NCBI GenBank assembly: GCA_015664425.1
Contig: DQQH01000222.1
Coordinates: 1 to 35,496 of the forward strand
DNA: 35,496 nucleotides
From: Planctomycetota bacterium
Lineage (GTDB): Bacteria > Planctomycetota > UBA8108 > UBA1146
Direction: 5' to 3'
The notes beneath the pieces were generated by a model that worked only from the letters and a program-made list of their open reading frames with translations, made no database searches and was not told the origin of the DNA. Shown in pieces: positions 24,030 through 32,027 of the stretch (its first letter is position 1; each line of letters begins with the position of its first letter). A program made the position numbers and the translations under genes.

Positions 24030-24647
24030 ATGAAGACCCTGCTTCTGGTGCTGGCGGTAGCCGCAACCTGCTTCTGCCTGGCGATGCCGCCTCTGGTGAC
24101 TGGCCCCTTTCACCTCAGTATCCCTGTTGACGGCATCAGTGAGGACTCGCTGCCGATTCTGGCGAAGATCTTCGATGAGCGTTTCGGAAGAGAGAGCTTC
24201 ATTTATCCCCAGGTTGAAGACGGCATGCTTCACTTCTTATACTTCGGCGGCAGTATCAAGGCGTTGCTTGGCCTCGAGGAGGTGGCGATGGCACTGAAGG
24301 AAGCAGGGCTCGAGGTCGATCGCACCATCTGGAGGTTGAAGAAGCAGATGATGGGGGTCTGCCTCTCCTCGAAGGAGGGGATAAAGACCACCGACGTGAT
24401 CGCTGCTCTGAATTCCATCGAGGGGATCAGCGTCGAGGAGTCGCTGCTCTTCGGTGATCGGACCTGCCACGTGATCCATCTCGGCCGTGCCATCAACTAC
24501 GTCGATTTTATCGCCAGTATCGAAAAGTCAAAACTCGAGGTCGATGACCTCATCTGGAGTCACTGGAAACACGGCTGGGAAATAGATGAGGGCGAACACG
24601 GCGATCACGAAATGGGTATGGTCTTCATCGAGGTGATCGAAGACTGA
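24030..24647 (+). CDS. Small exported protein of unknown function, tandem paralogue A
   Basis: 205 residues from ATG 24030, preceded by GAGGAG. An N-terminal signal (MKTLLLVLAVAATCFCLAMP) indicates export. The mature protein seems to have two similar alpha/beta halves: SIPVDGISEDSLPILAKIF... and SSKEGIKTTDVIAALNSIEGISVEESLLFGD..., each shaped like a beta-alpha-beta-beta-alpha-beta ferredoxin-like unit. This resembles the fold of heavy-metal-associated domains but lacks their CXXC. The tail is His/Asp/Glu-rich (GEHGDHEMGMV). The next gene is a close paralogue, and upstream sequences are duplicated too. Function unknown; metal binding is a guess from the tail and fold shape. Confidence 0.8.
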   Translation: MKTLLLVLAVAATCFCLAMPPLVTGPFHLSIPVDGISEDSLPILAKIFDERFGRESFIYPQVEDGMLHFLYFGGSIKALLGLEEVAMALKEAGLEVDRTIWRLKKQMMGVCLSSKEGIKTTDVIAALNSIEGISVEESLLFGDRTCHVIHLGRAINYVDFIASIEKSKLEVDDLIWSHWKHGWEIDEGEHGDHEMGMVFIEVIED

Positions 24648-24738
24648 TCAGGGAGAAGTGACGATGATGGCGTTGAGGCTGTGACCGCCGTCTCTCGGAC
24701 AGGCTAGCCGGCCCCTACCCTTGTCGGGTAGAAGACCG

Positions 24739-24767
24739 TTGACGCCCCACCCTCAGGCCCCGACACT
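24739..24767 (+). promoter_or_regulatory. Conserved promoter-like element, copy 2
   Basis: TTGACG, 17 bases, GACACT, followed by TCGA and ending 46 bases before ATG 24814. It matches the element before paralogue A. An alternative -10, TACAAT, lies at 24772-24777 but is not conserved in copy 1. Confidence 0.42.
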
Positions 24768-24813
24768 CGACTACAATCGACATTCCAAGGATACCCGCGA
24801 AGAGGAGATCTTC

Positions 24814-25437
24814 ATGAAGACCCTGTTTCTCCTGGTGGCCCTCGTCGCAACCTGTCTTTGCCTGGCGATGCCGCCTGTTGTGACTGGTCCCTTTCTGTTC
24901 AGCATCCCCATCGTTGGCATCAGCGAAAACTCTGTGCCGGTACTGGAAGATGCTTTCCATGAACTCCTCGGGGACAGGAACTTCCTGCACCCAGAGATCA
25001 AAGACGGTGAATTGCATTTCTACGGCGGCGGCGGTGGGTTCAAGGCGTTACTAACTCTGGATAAGGTGACGGCGGCGGTGAAACTGGCCGGATTCAAGGT
25101 CGACCGAACTCTCTGGCGACTCAAGCCTCAGATGCTGGGGATTTCCCTCTCCTCGAAGGAGGGGGTCAAGACCACCGAGGTGATCGCGGCTCTGGGGGCC
25201 ATCGAGGAAGTCAGTGTCGAGGACTCTCTGCTCATCGGCGATACGACCTATCACGTGATCCATCTCGGCCGCGCCACCAACTACTCCGATTTTGTCGCCG
25301 CTATCGGCGAGTCAAAACTCGAGGTCGATGACCTGCTCTGGGGTCACTGGAAATACGGCTGGGAGATCGAGGAAGACGAGCACGGCCACAGCCACGACAT
25401 GGGCATGACCCTCATCCGAAAGACCGCTTCCGACTGA
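24814..25437 (+). CDS. Small exported protein of unknown function, tandem paralogue B
   Basis: 207 residues from ATG 24814, with GAGGAG eight bases upstream; the open frame extending to 24721 lies in the duplicated promoter region. The signal peptide is MKTLFLLVALVATCLCLAMP. It is colinear with paralogue A throughout: FLFSIPIVGISENSVPVLEDAF, then GGGGFKALLTLDKVTAAVKLAG, LSSKEGVKTTEVIAALGAIEE, and KLEVDDLLWGHWKYGWEIEED. The tail is more His-rich (DEHGHSHDMGMTLI). The two copies have diverged mainly in residues about 35-75. The sulfatase gene begins 28 bases downstream and may be co-transcribed. Function unknown. Confidence 0.82.
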   Translation: MKTLFLLVALVATCLCLAMPPVVTGPFLFSIPIVGISENSVPVLEDAFHELLGDRNFLHPEIKDGELHFYGGGGGFKALLTLDKVTAAVKLAGFKVDRTLWRLKPQMLGISLSSKEGVKTTEVIAALGAIEEVSVEDSLLIGDTTYHVIHLGRATNYSDFVAAIGESKLEVDDLLWGHWKYGWEIEEDEHGHSHDMGMTLIRKTASD

Positions 25438-25465
25438 AGGCGCCAAAAATCAGGAGGTGTTGTTG

Positions 25466-26998
25466 ATGATGCTACTGGGGATGCTACTGCTGTCTCTTTC
25501 ACAGCCTGTAGATGACGCTGCCAACCCAGCGGTCGCTCCCATCAACATCGTCATCGTCCTGGCCGACGACCTCGGCTACGGAGATCCCGGTTGCTACAAC
25601 GACCAGTCGAAGATCCCGACCCCGAACATCGACCGCCTCGCCGCCGAAGGACTGCGCTTCACCGATGCTCACACGCCATCGAGTGTCTGTTCGCCGACTC
25701 GCTACGGCCTTCTGACCGGGCGTTACGCCTGGCGGACAAAATTGAAACGCAGCGTCCTGTGGCCCTGGTCATTACCGCTGATCGAGCAGGATCGTCTGAC
25801 GCTGCCGGCGATGCTCCAGCAGCACGGCTACCACACCGCGTGTATCGGCAAATGGCATCTGGGATGGGATTGGCCCATCGATGCAGACGGTCATGTCAGC
25901 GATGAGTTCGATGGGGTCGCCATTGCGGCCAACAAGCGCGTCCCCCTGGGCAAGCGCGTCGCTTTCTCGCGACCGATCGCCAGTGGTCCCACCTCTCGCG
26001 GTTTCAATTATTACTTCGGCGATGACGTGCCGAATTTCCCACCGCGTTGTTTCATCGAGAATGATCACACCGTCGGCATTCCGAGCGTCGACAAGCCCAA
26101 GGGGATGTTCGGCCACGATGGACCGACGCTGGCTGGCTGGGATCTGTCGGTGGTATTGCCGACTCTGGCCCAAAAAGCCGCCGCTTACATCGAGCAGCGT
26201 GCGAAACATCCCGAGCAACCGTTCTTTCTCTACGTACCGCTGACCGCTCCGCACACCCCCATCGCACCGTCGCCGCACTTCACCGGCAAGAGCGAGGCCG
26301 GGCTCTACGGTGATTTCGTCAACGAGGTCGACTGGGTGCTCGGCCAGGTTCTGTCTGCACTCGATCGTACCGGTGCCGCTGAACGCACCCTCGTCATCTT
26401 CACCAGCGACAATGGTTCACCGCAGCGCAACGGCGTCGGCATGAGCGGTCCCACCGGTTCGGTGAAAGCCTTCGGCCACGACCCTTCGCGGCCGTGGCGG
26501 GGGATGAAGGCGGATGCCTGGGAAGCGGGCCACCGCGTGCCTTTCATCGTCCGCTGGCCAGGAAGGGCCCCGGCAGGGGAGACCTCCGACGAGCCGATCA
26601 TCCTCACCGATCTGATGCGCACCTTTGCCTCCTTGGTCGGCCATCCGTTGCCTGCCGACAGCGCCGAGGATAGTTTTGACATCCTCGGTGCTCTCGAGGG
26701 CAAGAGACTTCACCATCCCGTTCACGACCACCTGGTACACCACTCCGGCAACGGCGTCTTCGCCATCCGTCGCGGGCCCTTCAAGTTGATTCTCGGCAAG
26801 GGATCGGGCGGTTTCACCCGCTTCAAGCCCGCCGCCGATGCCCCTCGCGGGCAGCTCTACAACCTCGATGATGACCCGGGTGAAATGAACAACCTCTACA
26901 ACGACAAACCAGAGGTCGTCGAGAAACTCAGCGAACTGCTGAAGCAGGTGCGAAACAGCGGCAACTCGCATCATCTTGGAGCCAGCAGTCGTGACTGA
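25466..26998 (+). CDS. Type I sulfatase (arylsulfatase family)
   Basis: 510 residues from ATG 25466, with AGGAGG eight bases upstream; GTG/TTG codons just before are less well placed. After a signal peptide (MMLLGMLLLSLSQP) come the metal-binding DDLGYGD (34-40) and the fGly-forming C75-S-P-T-R79 in SSVCSPTRYGLLTGRY. Further features are the GKWHLGWD segment, DNGS with a metal/sulfate-site Asn, and a C-terminal LYNLDDDPGEMNNLY. The Cys form needs oxidation by a maturase, not seen here. It hydrolyses sulfate esters, in planctomycetes typically of algal polysaccharides; the substrate is unknown. The stop overlaps the start of a Tat-exported FAD oxidoreductase, so the two are coupled. Confidence 0.93.
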   Translation: MMLLGMLLLSLSQPVDDAANPAVAPINIVIVLADDLGYGDPGCYNDQSKIPTPNIDRLAAEGLRFTDAHTPSSVCSPTRYGLLTGRYAWRTKLKRSVLWPWSLPLIEQDRLTLPAMLQQHGYHTACIGKWHLGWDWPIDADGHVSDEFDGVAIAANKRVPLGKRVAFSRPIASGPTSRGFNYYFGDDVPNFPPRCFIENDHTVGIPSVDKPKGMFGHDGPTLAGWDLSVVLPTLAQKAAAYIEQRAKHPEQPFFLYVPLTAPHTPIAPSPHFTGKSEAGLYGDFVNEVDWVLGQVLSALDRTGAAERTLVIFTSDNGSPQRNGVGMSGPTGSVKAFGHDPSRPWRGMKADAWEAGHRVPFIVRWPGRAPAGETSDEPIILTDLMRTFASLVGHPLPADSAEDSFDILGALEGKRLHHPVHDHLVHHSGNGVFAIRRGPFKLILGKGSGGFTRFKPAADAPRGQLYNLDDDPGEMNNLYNDKPEVVEKLSELLKQVRNSGNSHHLGASSRD

Positions 26999-28991
26999 AA
27001 AAACTGTTCCCGAAGAAACTCCGGCGGAGATCGATCGCCGCGGTTTTCTCCTCGGCGCCGGATTGATGGCCAGCTGCACCATCGGCATCGATGGCCGCCG
27101 ATTCCTGTCGGCGGTCGAGGGCGATGGGTTGAGTGAAGAACGCCCCGACGAGCCCGCGCCAGTTCCGACACCAAAAAACTCCTCCGCCCCCGCCAGTGAA
27201 CCCCACATGCGCATCATCGACATCGACGTCGATGTGATGGTCGCAGGGGGCGGCATGGCCGGGGTGTGCGCGGCGATCTCTGCAGCCCGCAACGGCGCGC
27301 GCACCCTGCTCGTGCAGGACCGCTCCCGCCTCGGCGGTAACGCCTCGAGTGAGATCGGCATGCATATCGTCGGTGCCGACTGCCACGGCACCCATCCCGG
27401 CTGGCGCGAGGGCGGCCTGATCGACGAGATCCGCCTCGAGGACGCGGTCCGTAACCCTCACCGCGCCTTCGAGTTGTTCGATCTGACCCTGTATGACCTG
27501 TGCAAGCGAGAGGCGCTTCTCGACCTGAAGCTCGACACCTCCGTCTACCGGGCGGAGGTCGCCGACGACCGGATCACCCGGGTGTGGGCCCGCTGCGACA
27601 AGACCGAGACGATCTACCGCGTCACCGCCAGGGCCTTCTGCGATTGCACCGGCGATTGCCGCCTGGCCCTGGAGGCAGGTGCCAACTACCGCACGGGACG
27701 CGAGCCGCGCTCCACTTACGACGAATCTCTGGCCCTCGAAAAAGGCGACTCACATTCCCAGGGGTCTACGATTCTGTTCACCGCCAGGAAACACGACGAG
27801 CCGATCGCCTTTGTTGCTCCTCCCTGGGCGAGAACGATCACCGAAAACGATATGCTATTTCGCAAGATCCCTCGCGGCCATTACGAGTACGGCTACTGGT
27901 GGATCGAACTGGGGGGAACCCGCGACGTCATCCACGACAACGAGGAGCTGCGCTTCGAGCTGCTACGTATCATCATGGGGCTGTGGGACTGGATCAAAAA
28001 CTCCGGCGAGCGTCCCGACTCCGCCAACTGGGCGCTCCAGAGAGTCGGAATGCTCCCCGGCAAGCGCGAGAGCCGCCGCCTGACCGGCGCCCATATCCAG
28101 ACCCAGCAGGACCTGACCGACGGTTGGCGTGACCGCGATGATGGGGTCGCCATCGGCGGCTGGGCCTTCGATGAGCATCCCCCGGGGGGGTTCGACGACT
28201 GGGATCAACCGCCCTTCTACTCCCGTCCCATCAAGGAGCCCTACAACATCGCCTTCGAAGCGCTCTACAGCGCCAACATCGTCAATTTGCTGATGGCGGG
28301 GCGCAACATCTCCAATTCCCACGTCGCCTTCACCTCGACACGGGTGATGGCGACCTGTGCCTGCTGTGGCCAGGCGGCCGGCACGGCAGCCGCCATGTGT
28401 GCAGATAAAGGTATTTATCCCATGGGTTTACGTAGTTCGGCGATAGCCGAGTTGCAGCAGACGCTGCTGCGCGATGACCAGTCGATCAGGGGGGTGAGCA
28501 ACGCCGATCCAGACGATGTCGCGCGCAAGGCAATGGTGTTCGCCTCGTCAGCACTCGAGGGCGCCGAACCTGTCCACGTCATCGACGGCGAGGTTCGCGA
28601 TGTCCCCGGCGAGTGGAGCCATCGCTGGGGGGCGAAGGTATCAAAAGGCGGCGAGTGGATCGAGCTGCGCTGGGACACGCCGCAACTCATCGACGAGGTC
28701 CAGATCACCTTCGACAGCGCCTTCCACCGTCAATTAACCCTGTCCGCCTCCGATGCCGTGACCGCCACCATGATTCGCGGCCCTCAGCCAGAGACGGTAA
28801 AGGACTACAACATCACCGCCGTCACCGACCAGGGTACCCTGACTGTCGCGGAAGTCCGAGGAAACTACCAGCGCCAGCGCCGTCACAACTTCGATGAAGT
28901 GCAGGTGAAATCGCTTCGATTACATGTGCTCTCCACCTGGGGTTCAGAACAGATCCGCGTCTTCGAAATTCGCTGCCGCAAGAGAAATTAA
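26991..28991 (+). CDS. Tat-exported FAD-dependent oxidoreductase with discoidin-like C-terminus
   Basis: 666 residues from GTG 26991, which has GGAG upstream and overlaps the sulfatase stop by eight bases. The N-terminus carries a twin-arginine signal (R16-R17 in DRRGFLLGAGLMAS). The dinucleotide-binding turn is at about 86-91 (VDVMVAGGGMAGVCAAISAARNGARTLLVQD), followed by RLGGNASSEIGMH, characteristic of the FAD_oxidored (PF12831) family. AGRNISNSHVAF and CCGQAAGTAAAMCAD mark the C-terminal part of the FAD domain. The last 140 residues look like an F5/8 (discoidin-type) beta-sandwich that could bind carbohydrate. Such proteins are often annotated as xanthan-lyase-like; true substrates are mostly unknown. 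Context suggests work on a sulfated sugar. Confidence 0.87.
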   Translation: MTEKTVPEETPAEIDRRGFLLGAGLMASCTIGIDGRRFLSAVEGDGLSEERPDEPAPVPTPKNSSAPASEPHMRIIDIDVDVMVAGGGMAGVCAAISAARNGARTLLVQDRSRLGGNASSEIGMHIVGADCHGTHPGWREGGLIDEIRLEDAVRNPHRAFELFDLTLYDLCKREALLDLKLDTSVYRAEVADDRITRVWARCDKTETIYRVTARAFCDCTGDCRLALEAGANYRTGREPRSTYDESLALEKGDSHSQGSTILFTARKHDEPIAFVAPPWARTITENDMLFRKIPRGHYEYGYWWIELGGTRDVIHDNEELRFELLRIIMGLWDWIKNSGERPDSANWALQRVGMLPGKRESRRLTGAHIQTQQDLTDGWRDRDDGVAIGGWAFDEHPPGGFDDWDQPPFYSRPIKEPYNIAFEALYSANIVNLLMAGRNISNSHVAFTSTRVMATCACCGQAAGTAAAMCADKGIYPMGLRSSAIAELQQTLLRDDQSIRGVSNADPDDVARKAMVFASSALEGAEPVHVIDGEVRDVPGEWSHRWGAKVSKGGEWIELRWDTPQLIDEVQITFDSAFHRQLTLSASDAVTATMIRGPQPETVKDYNITAVTDQGTLTVAEVRGNYQRQRRHNFDEVQVKSLRLHVLSTWGSEQIRVFEIRCRKRN

Positions 28992-28998
28992 ATGGCCG

Positions 28999-29010
28999 TT
29001 GCAATTGCAA
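28999..29010. promoter_or_regulatory. 12-base perfect palindrome upstream of 29034
   Basis: TTGCAATTGCAA is a perfect inverted repeat in the 42-base gap between the oxidoreductase and the next gene. AT-rich sequence follows it (TATTCGATAGT). It might be an operator or part of a promoter; chance is possible. Confidence 0.25.
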
Positions 29011-29033
29011 ACGCTATTCGATAGTTTGCCTCC

Positions 29034-29993
29034 ATGATCGGGCTCGCTTCACCAAGACCTGTTCTCCTTTTCAAAACCACTCTTCTCCTCAGAACAGGTT
29101 TTCTCCTCACTCTTGCCTTCTTCCTTCTCGCCCCTCACGCAATGCTGCCCTGGATTCCCGCTTCGGCACCTGGGGGTCTTCTCTGCGGCCAGTCTCCGGC
29201 TTCCGTCGATAGGAAGGTGCGGGCAGAGGCAACCAGAAGCGCCGAGTTGATCGACTGGGTGCGCGATGACGACATCCGCGGGAACGCCACCACCGCCGCA
29301 GATATTCTCGTGAAACGCCTCGAGGACCCTTTCCAGCACGAGGAAATCGTCCGTCTCCTCGAGCCCCATCTGACCTCCGACGACTACCAGCTGCGATATT
29401 TCGCCATCGGCACCCTGCAATGGGCAACTGAATTGACCTTTCCAGGGGTTTACCAGACCCGGCCGAGCGAAGCCTTGCTAAAAGCAACGGCCAATTTCGT
29501 CATCGGCTACGACTTCGTTTCTCGGCCTGTCTGGATCCGAAAACAGGCCTGTGACCACAGTTCCGCGCTTTTTCTGCTGCGCCACATCGACAGAGCTCGA
29601 CCTTTCTTGATCGAAAAGCTCAAAAGCGTCGCAAAAGAAGACCGCTTCATCTACGCGTTCTTGCTCGCCTATTCGGGTTCAATCGTTTCTCTGAACCTGG
29701 TGATGCCGCCGCTTCTCGATGCTTTGTGCAACAACTCCATCGAGCACGATGCGGTGATGAGCCTGACCGCTCTCTACCAGCTGGGCCGAGGTATCGAGAG
29801 ACGCCTCGAAGATGCCCTCGCCAGATGCGACGATGAGCAGCAACGAAAGTGCCTCGAACTGCTCCTGCTCGAATTCTACGATCCCGCTGAAACCATCGAA
29901 GAGGGAGATCAACGCGCCAGGGATTTGAAACTGAAGCTGGTATGTACCCTTCACAATCCCCTCGACTGGGTCTACTGGAAGGACTCTCGATAA
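29034..29993 (+). CDS. Exported helical-repeat (HEAT-like) protein of unknown function
   Basis: 319 residues from ATG 29034. A long hydrophobic segment (about 11-35) is a signal peptide or anchor; the mature part begins near SPASVDRK. The rest is alpha-helical with HEAT/armadillo-like spacing: TTAADILVKRLEDPFQHEEIVRLL, LRYFAIGTLQWATEL, SSALFLLRHIDRARPFLIEKL and HDAVMSLTALYQLGRGIERRL. Such solenoids bind proteins. No catalytic motif is seen. No clear ribosome site precedes the ATG, so the start is moderately certain; a later ATG would remove the hydrophobic segment. Confidence 0.7.
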   Translation: MIGLASPRPVLLFKTTLLLRTGFLLTLAFFLLAPHAMLPWIPASAPGGLLCGQSPASVDRKVRAEATRSAELIDWVRDDDIRGNATTAADILVKRLEDPFQHEEIVRLLEPHLTSDDYQLRYFAIGTLQWATELTFPGVYQTRPSEALLKATANFVIGYDFVSRPVWIRKQACDHSSALFLLRHIDRARPFLIEKLKSVAKEDRFIYAFLLAYSGSIVSLNLVMPPLLDALCNNSIEHDAVMSLTALYQLGRGIERRLEDALARCDDEQQRKCLELLLLEFYDPAETIEEGDQRARDLKLKLVCTLHNPLDWVYWKDSR

Positions 29994-30077
29994 CCGGGCA
30001 TTGCCCCAGGCGATCGATGCGATTACCCTCCTGGATGTCGCTGTTTTCCACCGACATCCATTACAGGAGGTCCACCG

Positions 30078-30527
30078 ATGCAGAGCACTGCTGCCACCCC
30101 CAAGGAATACATCGATTCGCTTCCCGAGGATCGCCAGCCTACGATCAGGAAGCTGCGCTCCCTCATCCGCAAACACCTGCCCAAGGGTTACAAGGAGGCG
30201 ATGCGCTGGGGATTTATCACCTACGAGGTGCCGCTGAAGGTCTGTCCCGAGACCTACAACGGCGAACCCCTGATGTACGCCGCCATCGCCTCGCAGAAGC
30301 GCCACTACGGCGTCTATCTCTGCGGCATGTACTCGATTCCCGCCATCCAGAAAAAACTGGTCAGTCAGTGGAAGAAGCGCGGCACCCGCCTCGACATGGG
30401 CAAGAGCTGTATCCGCATCGCCAGCTGGGAAAAATGCGAGCCCGATCTCATCGCCGAGGCGATCGCATCGGTGCCGATGGAGGAATTCGTCAAGGTCTAC
30501 CAGGCGATGCACTCGAAAAAGAAGTGA
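30078..30527 (+). CDS. DUF1801 domain protein
   Basis: 149 residues from ATG 30078, with AGGAGG eight bases upstream. It matches the DUF1801 (YdhG-like) pattern: TPKEYIDSLPEDRQPTIRKLRSLIRKHLP, EAMRWGFITYEVP, MYAAIASQKRHYGVYLC, and the C-terminal GKSCIRIASWEKCEPDLIAEAI. It has no signal peptide and should be cytoplasmic. The function of the family is not established; its fold is related to frataxin/SHS2-like small domains. It is convergent with the small membrane protein gene, with stops six bases apart. Confidence 0.85.
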   Translation: MQSTAATPKEYIDSLPEDRQPTIRKLRSLIRKHLPKGYKEAMRWGFITYEVPLKVCPETYNGEPLMYAAIASQKRHYGVYLCGMYSIPAIQKKLVSQWKKRGTRLDMGKSCIRIASWEKCEPDLIAEAIASVPMEEFVKVYQAMHSKKK

Positions 30528-30533
30528 CTGCTG

Positions 30534-30860
30534 TCAAGCCGTCGCTTTCTCCCTGCGCCAGGCGATGTGCCACAGGCGAAGGGCGACCAATGCCCCGATG
30601 ACAATCGCCTGGGTTCCCTCCTGGCTACCGATGGGATAGATGCCGAGATAAGCGAAGGGCACGAGGATCACGCAGCAGATGGCGATGATCTTCGCCGCCT
30701 TCCTGATTCCTTCCGCGCTCCCGCGGTTATTCATCACCCAGCCCAGAATCAGCCACAGGATGATGGCCCCGGCGAGAAGACCGCCGGCCATTATCGCCAT
30801 CAACGGCCACATCTCTGAGAAACCAAAACTCGCCAGCGAGCCAGGAACCTCGGGAATCAC
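30534..30860 (-). CDS. Small membrane protein with three predicted helices
   Basis: 108 residues from GTG 30860, preceded by GGGAGA. Three hydrophobic helices are visible (MWPLMAIMAGGLLAGAIILW, IIAICCVILVPFAYLGIY, AIVIGALVALRLWHIAW) with a positive GIRKAAK loop between helices 1 and 2. I do not recognise a family. It starts 12 bases after the VOC gene stop and is probably co-transcribed with it. Confidence 0.7.
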   Translation of the reverse strand: MIPEVPGSLASFGFSEMWPLMAIMAGGLLAGAIILWLILGWVMNNRGSAEGIRKAAKIIAICCVILVPFAYLGIYPIGSQEGTQAIVIGALVALRLWHIAWRREKATA

Positions 30861-30872
30861 GGTTCATTCTCC

Positions 30873-31319
30873 CTATCGAGGTGGCATCATCTCTTCTAGC
30901 GGAATATCGCGGGTGTGGGTGGCGAACTTCCAGTGGTGGCCTTCCGGGTCGACGGCGGTGTAGACGCGGTCGCCGTAGAACATATCTTCCAGCTCACTGA
31001 AGATCACCGCACCGGCCGACTGTGCGCGCTCGTGGTGGGCGTCGACATCATCGACGTAGATGTAGACCCCCTGGGTCTTGGCGCCATCGAGCATCTTCGG
31101 GCTCGTCTTCTTCTCATCGGGGCAGGCGGGCCCAACCATGATCACCCCGCCTTCGATCGTCAACTCGGCGTGGACCGTCTTGCCATCCTCGCCGGGTATC
31201 TTCAGCCGGGTCTCGAAACCAAAGGTCTTTTCCAGCCAATCGATCGCCGCATCGACGTAGAGGTAATAAACGCCGGAGTTGACCCGGGCCATGTCCGCAG
31301 GGGGGTTCTGAACCATCAT
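30873..31319 (-). CDS. VOC family (glyoxalase/bleomycin-resistance-like) protein
   Basis: 148 residues; two adjacent ATG codons at 31319 and 31316 follow a GAGAGGAT site. It shows two beta-alpha-beta-beta-beta halves of the vicinal oxygen chelate fold: YYLYVDAAIDWLEKTFGFETR with HAELTIEGGVIMVG, then VYIYVDDVDAHHERAQSAGA with YGDRVYTAVDPEGHHWKFATH. H50, in VHAELTIEGG, and the conserved E/H positions near VDPEGHHW could bind metal. Closest in look to PhnB/YdcC-like VOC proteins. The substrate is unknown; roles range from antibiotic sequestration to aldehyde or sugar chemistry. Confidence 0.88.
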   Translation of the reverse strand: MMVQNPPADMARVNSGVYYLYVDAAIDWLEKTFGFETRLKIPGEDGKTVHAELTIEGGVIMVGPACPDEKKTSPKMLDGAKTQGVYIYVDDVDAHHERAQSAGAVIFSELEDMFYGDRVYTAVDPEGHHWKFATHTRDIPLEEMMPPR

Positions 31320-31477
31320 CGGTATCCTCTCTCGCCCGCGGCCCGCGAAGGATCACTCCCCACGACCGGGCCGGGCCAGGGGGGGATTGTGGCATCCCGA
31401 TCGGCGGGAGAGAAGGGGCTAAAACACCCCAGCACCGGGGGAATCTTGCATCGACTGCGTCGCCCCGGATCGGCCTT

Positions 31478-31960
31478 TCAGCGGCAATTCTCCGCCTGTT
31501 TCAGCAGCGATTCCAGCTGGAACTGGTGGCGGATGGCGTGCATCACCGCGTGTTCGAGCATGGCGTCGACCGAGGTCTCCACCCCCCAGGGGGCGCTGTG
31601 AGCGGGGCTAAAAAACGCCTCCTCCTCGACCCCCACCAGCGGGCCGTCCCATCTGGAAATGAGATGCTCCAGATACTCGCCAGCCTTCCCCTCGACCTCG
31701 CCGGCAGTGGGTGCCTTTTCGATTTCAGGATTGCCCAGTCGGAGCACCTTGCACATCCACATCATGTAGCCCCGCGCCGCCGCCAGGACATGACTGAGCA
31801 ACGCCTCCAGCGAAGCGCAGTCGGGATCCTCGGTGGTCGGCATCGCCACGCCGAGTTCACGCGCCCGCTGCCACACATCGAAAAAAGAGCGCAGGTGCTG
31901 CTGTTGAAGTTGCACCATCGCACCGGCACCCCGGTAGGAGTAATTGGCCACGTCCGTCAT
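31478..31960 (-). CDS. DinB-like (DUF664/DfsB-type) four-helix protein
   Basis: 160 residues from ATG 31960, with GAGGAG six bases upstream; the frame extends to 32125 but lacks family content there. Four helices with the DinB metal-site pattern are present: SLEALLSHVLAAARGYMMWM supplies the first His, and DAMLEHAVMHAIRHQFQLESLL supplies the HXXXH pair. DinB superfamily members include damage-induced proteins and thiol transferases that use bacillithiol or mycothiol; the function here is unknown. It lies 158 bases upstream of the VOC gene on the same strand. Confidence 0.82.
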   Translation of the reverse strand: MTDVANYSYRGAGAMVQLQQQHLRSFFDVWQRARELGVAMPTTEDPDCASLEALLSHVLAAARGYMMWMCKVLRLGNPEIEKAPTAGEVEGKAGEYLEHLISRWDGPLVGVEEEAFFSPAHSAPWGVETSVDAMLEHAVMHAIRHQFQLESLLKQAENCR

Positions 31961-32027
31961 CGCTCGCTCCTCGCCGTCATGAGTCAGCCCATCATTGCAG
32001 ATTTCCTTGTTCAGTAACAACAAGCCA

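Noticed and set aside
31320-31477. Possible terminator in the G/C runs between the DinB-like and VOC genes
   Set aside because: The best stem is only four base pairs (CCCC/GGGG) before TGTTTT.
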